Assembly: GCA_965230225.1 (NCBI GenBank)
Contig: CBDDKM010000010.1
Location: 62,001-126,000 of the forward strand
Length of the DNA: 64,000 bases
Source: CALSMU01 sp965230225
GTDB lineage: Bacteria; Bacteroidota; Bacteroidia; Flavobacteriales_D; Parvicellaceae
Reading direction: 5' to 3'
How positions within the stretch are numbered: the stretch's first letter is position 1; each line of letters opens with the position of its first letter. A model generated the notes under the pieces. That model did not search any database, was not told the DNA's origin, and saw nothing but the letters and a program-made list of their open reading frames with translations. A program made the position numbers and the translations under genes. This document shows, piece by piece, positions 1 through 9,606 of the stretch.

Positions 1-498
1 AAACATTCTATCGTGGCTATTGGCTGTATCTCTGATTTTATCTACTGCATCTACTACAGTATTTAAAGCAGAATCATAACCTATTGAGGAATCCGTTCCA
101 AACAAATCATTATCAATTGTACCAGGAATTCCAACTACCGGCATATCAAATTCATTAGAGAAAATGGTGGCTCCGGCAAACGTTCCATCTCCTCCAATTA
201 CGATTAATGCATCAACACCAGCTCTGGTTAATTCATTATAAGCTTTCTCTCTTCCTTCTTTTTTGTGGAATTCAGGACAACGAGCCGTTTTTAATATGGT
301 ACCACCTTTGTGAATAATGTGCCCAACAGACTCTGCCGTTAACGGGATAAAATTTCCGGCAATCATTCCTTCATATCCATATCTTATTCCCACCACTTCC
401 ATGTTATTATGGATGGCAGATCTTACCACAGCTCTAACACAAGCGTTCATTCCAGGAGCATCTCCTCCGGAAGTTAATAAACCTATCTTTTTAATCAA
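1..498 (-). CDS. pfkA: 6-phosphofructokinase, N-terminal part (runs off the window)
   Basis: Phosphorylates fructose 6-phosphate to fructose 1,6-bisphosphate in glycolysis; cytoplasmic. The 166 visible codons hold the family landmarks: the N-terminal glycine-rich LTSGGDAPGMNA nucleotide loop at about residues 7-18, IGGDGTFAG near residue 105, and PGTIDNDLFGTDSS with the catalytic PGTIDND motif near residue 130. The remaining half lies before base 1. No ATG is available: an in-frame TAA sits at 511-513 and the only plausible start after it is TTG at 498, giving (M)IKKIGLLTSGGD, which matches the usual PfkA N-terminus closely. A TAnnTTTG-like element lies about 100 bp upstream. The family call is very secure; the start is inferred from the lack of alternatives. 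Confidence 0.95.
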   Translation of the reverse strand, partial: MIKKIGLLTSGGDAPGMNACVRAVVRSAIHNNMEVVGIRYGYEGMIAGNFIPLTAESVGHIIHKGGTILKTARCPEFHKKEGREKAYNELTRAGVDALIVIGGDGTFAGATIFSNEFDMPVVGIPGTIDNDLFGTDSSIGYDSALNTVVDAVDKIRDTANSHDRMF

Positions 499-594
499 TT
501 TAGAAAAATTTTAATTATTTAAAAACCAGATAAATAAGAAATACTATATAAACTTTTAAATCAACATTAAGAGTTTCTAATTATAGTCTTCCCA

Positions 595-602
595 CAAAGA
601 TA
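595..602 (-). promoter_or_regulatory. candidate -7 element for pfkA
   Basis: Read on the minus strand this is TATCTTTG, a perfect match to the Bacteroidota -7 consensus TAnnTTTG, about 100 bp before the pfkA start. I see no TTG at the expected -33 distance, so this is a weak call. Confidence 0.3.
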
Positions 603-638
603 AGATAAGCAGCGAAAAACACATCGATTTAGTACCGT

Positions 639-646
639 TAATTTTG
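639..646 (+). promoter_or_regulatory. candidate -7 element for the lipoprotein gene at 756
   Basis: TAATTTTG matches TAnnTTTG and would give a leader of roughly 100 nt before the ATG at 756. No TTG stands at the usual -33 spacing. It is divergent from the candidate pfkA element, so this intergenic region could hold back-to-back promoters. Confidence 0.3.
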
Positions 647-755
647 GGGCACAAAAAATACTTTCTCAGAATCATCAATTTAGCGATCAGAAATTTTGGA
701 TGTTAATTTCATTATTGTTTTCTTTGGCTGTTGTAATCCTATTAATCAAATTTTA

Positions 756-1667
756 ATGAAGAACAAGTTTAAATTTTATGGAATTGGGTTGGCTTTGGCT
801 TCGCTAACTGTGCTTAACACAGGGTGTGAAGAGAAGACGGAACAGCCATCTGACGAGATAAAAAACGAAGCAAATAACACTGTTACTGACCCTCAGGAGG
901 ATGTAGTGATCAATATTGGAGGGCAGATTTTCTCAATACCTTCGCCTGTTCAGACTGCATTTTTAATTAAAGATCTTAATGTAGACTATAGCTCTGACTA
1001 CCTGAATCCTTCAGAAAATGCAGACAACTACTCTACTCCATTCTTGAAAGCATTAAACCTTGGGGTTTATGGTGCTGATCTAGGGTACTTAACTATTTAT
1101 GAGCAAACTGACAATGCTCTGAACTACTTAAAGTCGGTTAGAGGAATTTCTAAAGAACTTGGTTTAGAAGGAGCATTTGACGATGAGTTAGCGAATCGTT
1201 TTAGTGACAACATCGGAAATCAAGATTCTATGTTGGTATTTGTTTCTGAAGCTTACAAAAACTCAGACAACTACCTAAAGGAAAACGACAAAGGAGAAGT
1301 TGCTGCTTTGGTTCTTGCAGGAGGATGGATTGAGTCTATGTACATCGCTGCTGATGCTTGTAAAGAAACGAACCACCCACAATTAGTGGAGCGTTTAGGA
1401 GATCAGAAAAATGCTCTTTACAGCTTGATTCAAATGTTAGATCAATACAGAACTAATTCGGATTACGATGATTTGGTAATTGAACTGGAAGATTTATATG
1501 TAATTTTCGAAAACATCACTTACACGTACGAGTTTGTACCTCCTGTAACTGATGCCAATGCGAAATTAACTACGATTAATAGTAAACACACTGTAGAGGT
1601 AACTGAAGAAGACCTTAACGAGATAATCTCAAAAATTGAATCAATTAGAAATGAAATTGTTGAATAA
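756..1667 (+). CDS. conserved hypothetical lipoprotein, 303 aa
   Basis: I do not recognise a functional family. The N-terminus MKNKFKFYGIGLALASLTV followed by LNTGC looks like a lipoprotein signal with Cys at about residue 24, so the mature protein probably sits lipidated on the periplasmic face of a membrane. After an acidic linker (about residues 25-50) the body is largely alpha-helical, with no cofactor motif. An upstream in-frame ATG at 696 would add 20 residues and bury the signal peptide, so 756 is preferred. The next gene starts 1 nt after the stop, so the two are probably co-transcribed and may work together. Confidence 0.8.
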   Translation: MKNKFKFYGIGLALASLTVLNTGCEEKTEQPSDEIKNEANNTVTDPQEDVVINIGGQIFSIPSPVQTAFLIKDLNVDYSSDYLNPSENADNYSTPFLKALNLGVYGADLGYLTIYEQTDNALNYLKSVRGISKELGLEGAFDDELANRFSDNIGNQDSMLVFVSEAYKNSDNYLKENDKGEVAALVLAGGWIESMYIAADACKETNHPQLVERLGDQKNALYSLIQMLDQYRTNSDYDDLVIELEDLYVIFENITYTYEFVPPVTDANAKLTTINSKHTVEVTEEDLNEIISKIESIRNEIVE

Positions 1668-1668
1668 C

Positions 1669-2121
1669 ATGAAGAACTTAAACATTATCACCCTGGTATT
1701 TTCGGTATTTTTTGCTTCATCGGTATTTGGACAAATTACTTGTGATTCAATTGCGAACGTAACCAGCTCGTACCTTAACACAAAAGAGGATGTTGCTAAA
1801 AACAGAGTATTTATTTCTGACGGACAGGTTTACAGAGCCTTTTTGGATGAAGATCAAACTGCAGAGTTCGAAACAACTCTTTATGGAGGTTCTACTTACC
1901 GTATTGCTTCTTCTGCTGGTGTTGATGATAACTACTTGATTTTTTACATCTACGATCAGGAAAGAAACTTGTTGTTTACCAACATGGATCATGGAAACGC
2001 TCCTTACTGGGATTTCAAAGTAGAAAACACTTTGGATTGCGTGATTGAAGCTAAACTAGACATGAACAAAAAATTGTCTGGATGTGCTATCATGATGATC
2101 GGATTCGAAAAGAAAAGATAA
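1669..2121 (+). CDS. exported hypothetical protein, 150 aa
   Basis: A signal peptide is clear (MKNLNIITLVFSVFFASSVFGQ, cleavage probably after FGQ), so the protein is exported. The mature part (about 128 aa) is beta-rich, with two cysteines near its start and end (ITCDS, and LSGCAI near the C-terminus). The pattern of a short exported protein with a strand-rich middle is seen in many Bacteroidota but I cannot name a family. The start at 1669 is chosen over upstream TTG and ATG codons because it begins the signal peptide and lies 1 nt past the stop of the lipoprotein gene. A rho-independent terminator follows, closing this two-gene unit. Confidence 0.75.
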   Translation: MKNLNIITLVFSVFFASSVFGQITCDSIANVTSSYLNTKEDVAKNRVFISDGQVYRAFLDEDQTAEFETTLYGGSTYRIASSAGVDDNYLIFYIYDQERNLLFTNMDHGNAPYWDFKVENTLDCVIEAKLDMNKKLSGCAIMMIGFEKKR

Positions 2122-2136
2122 TATAACTACAACTTT

Positions 2137-2165
2137 AAGCCTGTCTATTCGACGGGCTTATTTTA
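2137..2165 (+). terminator. rho-independent terminator after the exported-protein gene
   Basis: A 9-bp stem (AAGCCTGTC / GACGGGCTT, one G-U pair) with a 5-nt loop is followed by a T-rich tract. It separates the two-gene exported-protein unit from the ABC transporter gene. Confidence 0.7.
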
Positions 2166-2211
2166 TTCAGTCGGGACCTACCGCTAGTACCAACAAAACG
2201 TTTAATCTCAA

Positions 2212-5200
2212 ATGAGCGAAAGAATTCTTAAAGCCCTGATGCAACTCTTCGCATTGATTTCCAAAGTCGAATTCGATGAGGAAACCGGTGAGATGAACAC
2301 CGATGCGGGTGGTAGAAGGATTGTAAGACTATTCTTAAGGCAAGAGCTTAACCAGGAACTGGTAAAGGAGTACTTACAACTCTTTGATGAATTCCTTCAA
2401 ACTCATCAGGGTAAATCCCTAAAAAAAGCAGGTAAAAGAAAGAGAACATCTGTTAACTCAGTAAAAGTTCTTAGAATTTGTACTCAGATTAACGAGGAGC
2501 TAACTCAACGCCAAAAGGTGATTGTGTTGATTCGTATTCTGGAGTTTATCTATGCTAACACCGACATTACTGATCAGGAACTGGAATTCGTTACCACGGT
2601 GGCGGAAACCTTTAACATCGATAAAAACGAGTTTGATCACTGTCTTGAATTTGTTAAGGATGACGGAAGCACTGATCTTGATTCTGAATTCTACCTTGTT
2701 GTTAACAACGAGAAGGAATCAAAGTTTGAAAAAACAAAACACATCTACTCTGATACCCTTGTTGGATATTTAAGAGTAATCAGAATACTTTCCGTAAACA
2801 CCTATTTCATTAGATACTACGGAGACCACGAACTTTATCTTAACGGACAAATCATTACCCAAGACAGGGTTCAGGTATTTACTCAGGGATCTTCTATTAG
2901 AAGTTCAAGGGTACAACCGATCTATTACAGTGATGTAATTGGTAAGTTCTTAAGTGACAAGTCGGCTAAGAAAGTAGTTTTTAAAGCTCAAAACATTGAG
3001 TACCACTTTAAAGGAGGGAACATTGGATTACAGAATTTCTCCCTTAACGAAGAAAGTGGAAAGTTACTTGGAATCATGGGAGGTTCGGGAGCTGGTAAAT
3101 CTACCCTTCTGAATGTATTGAACGGAAACTACTCTCCTACTATTGGTTCTGTAACCATTAATGGTATTGACTTACACCAGGATAAAGCCAGGCTGGAAGG
3201 AGTAATTGGGTTCGTTCCTCAGGATGACCTGTTGATTGAAGAATTAACGGTATTCGAAAACCTCTTTTACAATGCCAAACTTTGTTTTGGAAACTATACT
3301 GATAAACAAATCTCTAAGCTTTGTGTTAAAACACTAAAGTCTATCGGACTTTATGAAGCAAAGGATTTGAAAGTTGGAAGCCCGTTGGAGAAAACCATTA
3401 GTGGTGGACAGCGTAAACGTTTGAACATTGCTCTTGAACTTATTCGTGAGCCATCGGTAATGTTTGTGGATGAGCCTACTTCAGGTTTATCATCCAGAGA
3501 TTCTGAGAACATTATGGACCTTTTAAAGGAATTAGCTTTAAAAGGAAAATTAATCTTTGTGGTAATTCACCAGCCTTCTTCAGACATCTTTAAGATGTTC
3601 GATAAGCTAATCATTCTTGATAAAGGTGGATACCCTATTTACAACGGTAACCCGGTTGACGCGGTTATCTACTTTAAGCGTTTGGTACACCACGTTAATG
3701 CAGAAGAAAGTGAATGCATTACTTGTGGTAACGTAAATCCGGAACAGATATTTAACATCATCGACTCCAAGGTAGTTGATGAATATGGGAACCTGACAGC
3801 TAACCGTAAAATCTCCCCTATTGAATGGAACACTCACTACAAGGAGATCATTGCAAGTAAAGCACAGGACCTGGAAGACGCTAAGGAGATTCCGGAAAGT
3901 ATCTTTAAAATACCAGGTAAGACTAAACAATCTCAGATTTTCTTTATTAGAGATATTAAATCGAAGTTGACCAATACGCAGTACATGCTGATTACTTTGT
4001 TTGAAGCTCCGCTTCTTGCAGGTATCCTGGCCTTCTTCATGAAATACTTTGTTACTACCCTTAAAGGAGAAGCTGATTATGTATTCTACGAAAGTGAAAA
4101 CATTCCTCAGTACATCTTTATTTCGGTAATCGTAGCATTGTTTATTGGTTTAACCACCAGTGCGGAAGAGATTATTGGAAACCTCAAGATATTGAAGCGA
4201 GAGAAATTCCTGAACTTAAGTAAAGGGAGCTTCCTGTTTTCTAAGATTTCTATCATGTTTATGATTTCTGCCATTCAGACCATTTTTTATGTTCTGGTTG
4301 GTAATACAGTACTTGATATTAGCGGAATGACCTTCGCTTACTGGATGATCTTATTCTCTACCTCGTGCTTTGCCAACTTACTTGGTTTAAATATCTCAGC
4401 TACCTTTAACTCTGTTAAGGTAATTTACATTTTGATTCCTATCTTGATTATTCCTCAACTATTGTTTAGTGGGATATTGGTATCGTTCGATAAGTTAAAC
4501 CCTATGTTTGCTTCTAAGTCGCATGTTCCGTGGATCGGAAACGTTATGGCTTCGAGATGGGCCTATGAAGGTTTAGCGGTTACTCAGTTTAAAGACAACG
4601 AGTTTGAAGCAATCTTCTACGAGTACGACAAAGAAATGTCTTTTGCTAACTGGAAGAAAGACCAATGGGTAAGTAACCTGGATTCTAAGGTTAAAGACAT
4701 CAACCGTTTTGTTAATAGCGAGGAGCAGAGAGAGGAGAAGAAGATTGAGATTCTTAGAAAGATCAACATTCTTAAAAACGAAATTGAGAAAGAGAATAGA
4801 TACGTGATCTCTACAACCGAAGAACAGTATCATGATAAATTGACCATCAAAAAGGAAATCATTAATAAGATTAGCCTTGATGCGTGGGACGAAGAAGCTT
4901 TCACGACCATTAACGACTATTTAACGTTGGTTAAGGAACGTTACAAGCAAATTTATAACGGATACGAAAAGGAAAGAGAGAAAGTGCAACAACAGTACTT
5001 AAAACCTAACAAAGAGTTTATTGCTGTACTTGACAAAAAGCGTAAGGAAAAGATCATTTCCGGTAAAGAGCACAAGAAAATGCGTAAGCTGATGTCTAAA
5101 TTGAAGGATCAGTCGTTCCAAAACTTTAGAGCAGAATACAAAAACAAAGCTCTTGAGGATTTTGTAACCAACGCTAACACCCTAACCTTTACGGATGAAG

Positions 5201-5454
5201 ACAACGACAACGTAATTCAGAAAATGGACCTGATTTATCTTGATCCTTATGATTACGACATGTTGAAGTCTCACTTCTACGCTCCGCAAAAGAAGCTGTT
5301 CGGAATGTACCTGAGCACCTTCTGGGCAAACGTATTGGTGATTTGGTTAATGACCATCTCATTGATCATTACCCTCTACTTCGATGTGTTTAAATTCATC
5401 ATCGAATCTACAGGTAAAATTGGCAATCTAATTCCTTCATTCAAGAAGAAATGA
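2212..5454 (+). CDS. TerB-like / ABC ATPase / ABC-2 permease fusion, 1080 aa
   Basis: A half-transporter of ABCG-like layout in one chain. Residues 1-150 resemble a TerB-type helical domain. About 170-265 is a beta-rich segment around a DHELYLNGQ stretch, possibly FHA-like. The ATPase follows with Walker A GGSGAGKST near 290, signature SGGQRKRL near 397 and Walker B VMFVDEPTSG near 417. The ABC-2 membrane domain covers about 610-790. A long charged coiled-coil region (about 800-1000) intervenes before a last membrane helix near 1040-1060. Substrate is unknown; ABCG-like proteins usually export hydrophobic compounds. The next gene overlaps its stop by 4 nt, which implies translational coupling. 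The ATPase call is certain, the accessory-domain names less so. Confidence 0.9.
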   Translation: MSERILKALMQLFALISKVEFDEETGEMNTDAGGRRIVRLFLRQELNQELVKEYLQLFDEFLQTHQGKSLKKAGKRKRTSVNSVKVLRICTQINEELTQRQKVIVLIRILEFIYANTDITDQELEFVTTVAETFNIDKNEFDHCLEFVKDDGSTDLDSEFYLVVNNEKESKFEKTKHIYSDTLVGYLRVIRILSVNTYFIRYYGDHELYLNGQIITQDRVQVFTQGSSIRSSRVQPIYYSDVIGKFLSDKSAKKVVFKAQNIEYHFKGGNIGLQNFSLNEESGKLLGIMGGSGAGKSTLLNVLNGNYSPTIGSVTINGIDLHQDKARLEGVIGFVPQDDLLIEELTVFENLFYNAKLCFGNYTDKQISKLCVKTLKSIGLYEAKDLKVGSPLEKTISGGQRKRLNIALELIREPSVMFVDEPTSGLSSRDSENIMDLLKELALKGKLIFVVIHQPSSDIFKMFDKLIILDKGGYPIYNGNPVDAVIYFKRLVHHVNAEESECITCGNVNPEQIFNIIDSKVVDEYGNLTANRKISPIEWNTHYKEIIASKAQDLEDAKEIPESIFKIPGKTKQSQIFFIRDIKSKLTNTQYMLITLFEAPLLAGILAFFMKYFVTTLKGEADYVFYESENIPQYIFISVIVALFIGLTTSAEEIIGNLKILKREKFLNLSKGSFLFSKISIMFMISAIQTIFYVLVGNTVLDISGMTFAYWMILFSTSCFANLLGLNISATFNSVKVIYILIPILIIPQLLFSGILVSFDKLNPMFASKSHVPWIGNVMASRWAYEGLAVTQFKDNEFEAIFYEYDKEMSFANWKKDQWVSNLDSKVKDINRFVNSEEQREEKKIEILRKINILKNEIEKENRYVISTTEEQYHDKLTIKKEIINKISLDAWDEEAFTTINDYLTLVKERYKQIYNGYEKEREKVQQQYLKPNKEFIAVLDKKRKEKIISGKEHKKMRKLMSKLKDQSFQNFRAEYKNKALEDFVTNANTLTFTDEDNDNVIQKMDLIYLDPYDYDMLKSHFYAPQKKLFGMYLSTFWANVLVIWLMTISLIITLYFDVFKFIIESTGKIGNLIPSFKKK

Positions 5455-5927
5455 AATGGGTAGTTGGCATATTTCTGATGCTAACCACATTTAACTCCAT
5501 TGGACAAGAAGAAGTAATGCATGGTGAAGCAGAGAAGTTCATTCTCCGCTATCGGGTAAACGTACCTGAAGAGTACCAACCTATCCGTTTTTCCGAAGTA
5601 GACACCATTATGGAACTCTCGGAAAAAGGATTGGAGTTAAAAACAAAGCTTACAGAAGACTTTTACAAGCGATTTAACAACATTTCTATCGACTCTGCAC
5701 AAGTTGAAGGTAAATCCTACCAAAATGAACGAGAAACCTTCCTTAAGGAATTAGAAAGCATTGTATCCGACCATCAAGTCATTAAAGGTTACTCCATTCA
5801 TCATACTTTTAAACAAGAAACAAAAGAAGAAGTCATTCTCTTTAAAGGAGAGTTTATTTTCAATGAAAAACTGGAGCTCAGAGAAACGAAGGTTACCGAA
5901 CAGAATTACATAGAAAAAGGCACCTGA
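5451..5927 (+). CDS. exported hypothetical protein coupled to the ABC transporter, 158 aa
   Basis: It has an N-terminal signal peptide (MKWVVGIFLMLTTFNSIGQ) and a mature part of about 139 residues with no motif I recognise. The composition is Glu/Lys-rich with alternating strands and helices. Its ATG overlaps the ABC transporter stop codon (ATGA), so it is almost certainly in the same transcript and may be a periplasmic partner of that transporter. The bidirectional terminator that follows overlaps its stop codon. Confidence 0.75.
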   Translation: MKWVVGIFLMLTTFNSIGQEEVMHGEAEKFILRYRVNVPEEYQPIRFSEVDTIMELSEKGLELKTKLTEDFYKRFNNISIDSAQVEGKSYQNERETFLKELESIVSDHQVIKGYSIHHTFKQETKEEVILFKGEFIFNEKLELRETKVTEQNYIEKGT

Positions 5928-5950
5928 TTATTCAAGTGCCTTTGCTTTTT
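5916..5950. terminator. bidirectional terminator between the ABC operon and pyc
   Basis: Inverted repeat AAAGGCAC / GTGCCTTT (8 bp, extended by 3 bp past one mismatch) with T-runs in both directions. It can end the + strand ABC operon and the minus-strand pyc transcript. It overlaps the last codons of the 5451-5927 gene. Confidence 0.75.
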
Positions 5951-5966
5951 CAGTTCAAGTCCTCTC

Positions 5967-8900
5967 CTACTCCAACACGATTACTAAATCATCTTGTCCA
6001 ACCAGAGTACCTTCTTTAAGTGCAATTTTTTTCACTTTACCTCCCTGAGTGGCGGCAACGTTGGTTTCCATTTTCATGGCTTCAATTACAAACAACGGAG
6101 TATTTTTTCCTACTTCCTGTCCCTTTTTCACCAATACTTTAGAGAGCATTCCCTGCAATGGCGCTCCAACCTCATTAGCATTTTCAGGGTTGGCTTTAGG
6201 ATTCTCCACTTTCTCTACTTCGAGCGATTTATCCTGAATTTCTACAAACCTGGTTTGTCCATTCACCTTAAAGAACACTGTTCTCATTCCATCCTCATTA
6301 GGAATTCCAACGGATAATAGTTTCACCAATATGGTTTTCCCCGGAGCAATTTCAATCATGGCTTCTTCGTGCAGTTTCATTCCGTAGAAGAAGTTTTTAG
6401 TAGGAATTACAGATACATTGTCGTACTCCTTAAACATGTTGTATGCTTGCTCAAACACTTTTGGGTATAGCTTGTACGACAAGAAATCTTCAAACTCAAT
6501 GGTTCTGGCAAAGTTCTTTTGAAACTTCTTGTGGAACGCTTCATATTCCGTATCAAAATCTACCGGCTCTAAATGAGCATTCGGGCGGTTAGTATATGGC
6601 TTTTTATCCTTAAGAATTATGTCCTGAAGCTGTTTCGGAAACCCTCCAACTGGTTGTCCCAGATCACCTTTAAAGAAATTCACCACCGACTCCGGAAAGG
6701 AAATTTCCTCTCCTCGCACCATCACTTCCTGTGGAGTTAAATTATTCGTCACCATAAAAATGGCCATGTCTCCCACTACTTTAGAACTTGGTGTTACTTT
6801 CACTAAATCTCCAAACATCTGATTCACCTGTCCGTACATAGATTTTACGTCTTCGAACTGATCTCCAAGCCCTAATGCTGTAGCTTGTGGACGTAAGTTG
6901 GAATACTGCCCTCCAGGAATTTCGTGTTCGAATACTTCTGCAGTTCCTGCTTTTAACCCAGATTCAAATGGGTAGTAGTATTCTCTGATGTCCTCCCAGT
7001 AATTAGAGAATTCATTCAGTTTTCTCATATCAAACTGATGCTCTCTCTCCTGAAACCTCATCATTTCTACCACCGAGTTGAAGTTAGGTTGAGACGTTAA
7101 CCCAGATAGTCCGGATAAGGCCACATCCACCACATCAACACCAGCTTCTATAGCCTTTAAGTAAGTGGCAGGCTGAAGCGAAGAAGTATCGTGTGTATGC
7201 AAGTGAATAGGAAGGTTTACCGTATCCTTAAGCGCTCCAACTAATTCTGTTGCTGCATAAGGTTTAAGTAGCCCTGCCATGTCCTTAATAGCAATCATGT
7301 GAGCACCGGCATTTTCCAAATCCTTAGCCAATTGCGTGTAGTACTTCAGGTTATATTTCGATTTTGATGGATCTAGAATATCTCCAGTATAACTGATGGC
7401 TGCTTCTGCTATTCCTTCTGTTTTGTTTCTAACATACTCGATACTTGGAGCCATAGCATTTACCCAGTTAAGGGAATCGAATATTCTAAAGATATCCATA
7501 CCGTTCTCCCAGGCCTTTACTACAAACTTTTCAATTAGGTTATCTGGATATGCGGTATACCCCACTCCATTCGATCCTCTTAAAAGCATTTGGAACAGAA
7601 TATTTGGCATGGCTTCTCTCAAATCTCTCAATCGCTTCCATGGGTTCTCGTGTAAGAACCTCAAACAAACATCAAAGGTAGCTCCTCCCCACATCTCAAC
7701 ACTAAAGGTATTGGGGTGGTTCTTGGCAAAACTCTCTGCTACCTTAAGCATGTCATAGCTTCTCATCCTGGTAGCCAATAAAGATTGATGAGCATCCCTC
7801 ATGGTGGTATCGGTAAAATGAATTTTCTTATCATTTTTTAGCCACTCACAAAAAGCTTCCGGCCCTAATTCCGACAGCATATCTTTTGTCCCTTTTGGAA
7901 ACTCAGCATAGGGATCAAACTCAGGAACTTTTGGTGTTCTAAATACCTTAGTTTCGTCCAGCACCTTAACATCTGGATTACCATTTACAATCACTTCACC
8001 AAGGAAATTAGTAATCTTAGTAGCACGATCTAACGATTGCTTAATCTTGAACAACGAAGGTGTATTCTGAATGAAGTTTACCGTTACCTCTCCATTGATG
8101 AATGCTTTGTGATTAATTACATTCTGAACGAAGTGGATATTGGTTTTTACTCCTCTAATTCGGAATTCGCGCAATGCTCTGGTCATTTTACGAGTAGCTC
8201 CCTCCAGCGACCTTCCTTGTGCCGATACTTTAACCAGCATAGAATCGAAAAACGGACTGATGGTAGCTCCCTGATAACAAGAACCTACATCTAATCTTAT
8301 CCCCAAACCACCGGCACTTCTGTAAGTGGTAATGGTACCGTAATCAGGAGTAAAATCATTGGATGGATCTTCTGTGGTAATTCTACACTGTAAAGCATAG
8401 CCATTGGTTTTGATGCTTTCCTGATCGTAAATCTTAATTTGCTTGTCAGACAATTTGTATCCGCCTGCAATAAAAATTTGAGTTTTCACTAAATCAATAC
8501 CGGTTACCATTTCGGTAACGGTGTGCTCCACTTGAATTCTAGGGTTTACCTCAATGAAGTAAATACTATCATCTTCGTCCACCAAAAACTCTACGGTACC
8601 TACATTGTTGTAATTAACCTCTCCAGTAATGTCCAGTGCATATTGGTAGAGTTTTTCTTTTACATCCTGACTTAGGTTGTATGATGGTGCAACTTCTACT
8701 ACTTTTTGATACCTACGCTGTACAGAGCAATCCCTTTCGTGCAAATGACGAATGGTTCCATGGCTATCTGCCACGATTTGAATTTCGATGTGCTTGGGGT
8801 TTTCAACGAATTTTTCCAGGAACATGGTGTCATCACCGAAAGCATTCAATGCTTCGTTTCGGGCAGCATCAAAATTGAGTTCCAACTCCTCATCTGAGCG

Positions 8901-9419
8901 AATTACTCTCATACCTCTACCTCCTCCACCGGAAGCAGCTTTTAGCATTACCGGATAACCAATTCCCTCTGCCTCGGAAAGAGCAACTTTTAAGGAAGTT
9001 AAATCCTTCTCATTACTTTCGATAATAGGAACATTACATTTTTTGGCAATTTTCTTTGCCATAATCTTGTCTCCCAACGCCTCCATTACTTCCGGCTCCG
9101 GACCAATAAAAATGATTCCGTTTTCGGCACACTTTCGTGCAAACACAGAGTTTTCCGAGAGGAAACCATAACCAGGGTGAATAGCATCCACACCTTTTGT
9201 TTTAGCCACATTAATAATGGCATCCATGTCCAAATAAGGCTTTAATGGAGCGTCATCAGCACCTATCTGGTAGGACTCATCAGCTTTGTAACGGTGAAGG
9301 GAATAACGATCTTCGAAGGTATAAACACCAACGGTACTGATTCCTAGCTCAGTACAGGCTCTAAATACACGAATAGCGATCTCACCTCTATTCGCGACCA
9401 AGACTTTTTTTATTTTCAT
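5967..9419 (-). CDS. pyc: pyruvate carboxylase, single-chain
   Basis: Carboxylates pyruvate to oxaloacetate with ATP and bicarbonate, feeding the TCA cycle and gluconeogenesis; cytoplasmic, normally a tetramer. At 1150 aa it is full length for the one-chain enzyme. Biotin carboxylase occupies about 1-460 (VLVANRGEIAIRVFRA at 6-21, ATP-grasp loop AASGGGGRGM at 161-170). The carboxyltransferase starts with DTTMRDAHQSLLATR near 535 and includes the metal-binding HLHTHDT segment. The biotinyl domain at the C-terminus carries AMKMET with the biotinylated Lys near residue 1113. It is monocistronic, with a TAnnTTTG-like element upstream and a terminator downstream. Confidence 0.98.
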   Translation of the reverse strand: MKIKKVLVANRGEIAIRVFRACTELGISTVGVYTFEDRYSLHRYKADESYQIGADDAPLKPYLDMDAIINVAKTKGVDAIHPGYGFLSENSVFARKCAENGIIFIGPEPEVMEALGDKIMAKKIAKKCNVPIIESNEKDLTSLKVALSEAEGIGYPVMLKAASGGGGRGMRVIRSDEELELNFDAARNEALNAFGDDTMFLEKFVENPKHIEIQIVADSHGTIRHLHERDCSVQRRYQKVVEVAPSYNLSQDVKEKLYQYALDITGEVNYNNVGTVEFLVDEDDSIYFIEVNPRIQVEHTVTEMVTGIDLVKTQIFIAGGYKLSDKQIKIYDQESIKTNGYALQCRITTEDPSNDFTPDYGTITTYRSAGGLGIRLDVGSCYQGATISPFFDSMLVKVSAQGRSLEGATRKMTRALREFRIRGVKTNIHFVQNVINHKAFINGEVTVNFIQNTPSLFKIKQSLDRATKITNFLGEVIVNGNPDVKVLDETKVFRTPKVPEFDPYAEFPKGTKDMLSELGPEAFCEWLKNDKKIHFTDTTMRDAHQSLLATRMRSYDMLKVAESFAKNHPNTFSVEMWGGATFDVCLRFLHENPWKRLRDLREAMPNILFQMLLRGSNGVGYTAYPDNLIEKFVVKAWENGMDIFRIFDSLNWVNAMAPSIEYVRNKTEGIAEAAISYTGDILDPSKSKYNLKYYTQLAKDLENAGAHMIAIKDMAGLLKPYAATELVGALKDTVNLPIHLHTHDTSSLQPATYLKAIEAGVDVVDVALSGLSGLTSQPNFNSVVEMMRFQEREHQFDMRKLNEFSNYWEDIREYYYPFESGLKAGTAEVFEHEIPGGQYSNLRPQATALGLGDQFEDVKSMYGQVNQMFGDLVKVTPSSKVVGDMAIFMVTNNLTPQEVMVRGEEISFPESVVNFFKGDLGQPVGGFPKQLQDIILKDKKPYTNRPNAHLEPVDFDTEYEAFHKKFQKNFARTIEFEDFLSYKLYPKVFEQAYNMFKEYDNVSVIPTKNFFYGMKLHEEAMIEIAPGKTILVKLLSVGIPNEDGMRTVFFKVNGQTRFVEIQDKSLEVEKVENPKANPENANEVGAPLQGMLSKVLVKKGQEVGKNTPLFVIEAMKMETNVAATQGGKVKKIALKEGTLVGQDDLVIVLE

Positions 9420-9455
9420 TTTTTATGAGAACAATTGTGGTAAATTTTTCTGCCA

Positions 9456-9463
9456 CAAAGGTA
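9456..9463 (-). promoter_or_regulatory. candidate -7 element for pyc
   Basis: On the minus strand this reads TACCTTTG, fitting TAnnTTTG, 37 bp before the pyc ATG. A TTG at the -33 position is not evident. The rest of the 187-bp intergenic region shows nothing else I can name. Confidence 0.35.
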
Positions 9464-9606
9464 GAGAAAGCCCCTCTATATGTTATGCTTGCATAACTTA
9501 GATTTTAAAGTTTTATCATATTCATTTTTAAGGAATATACCCGGAATAATTAATTATCAAATCATCAAATAACTACCAACATCATTAATGATATGGCAAT
9601 TAAACA

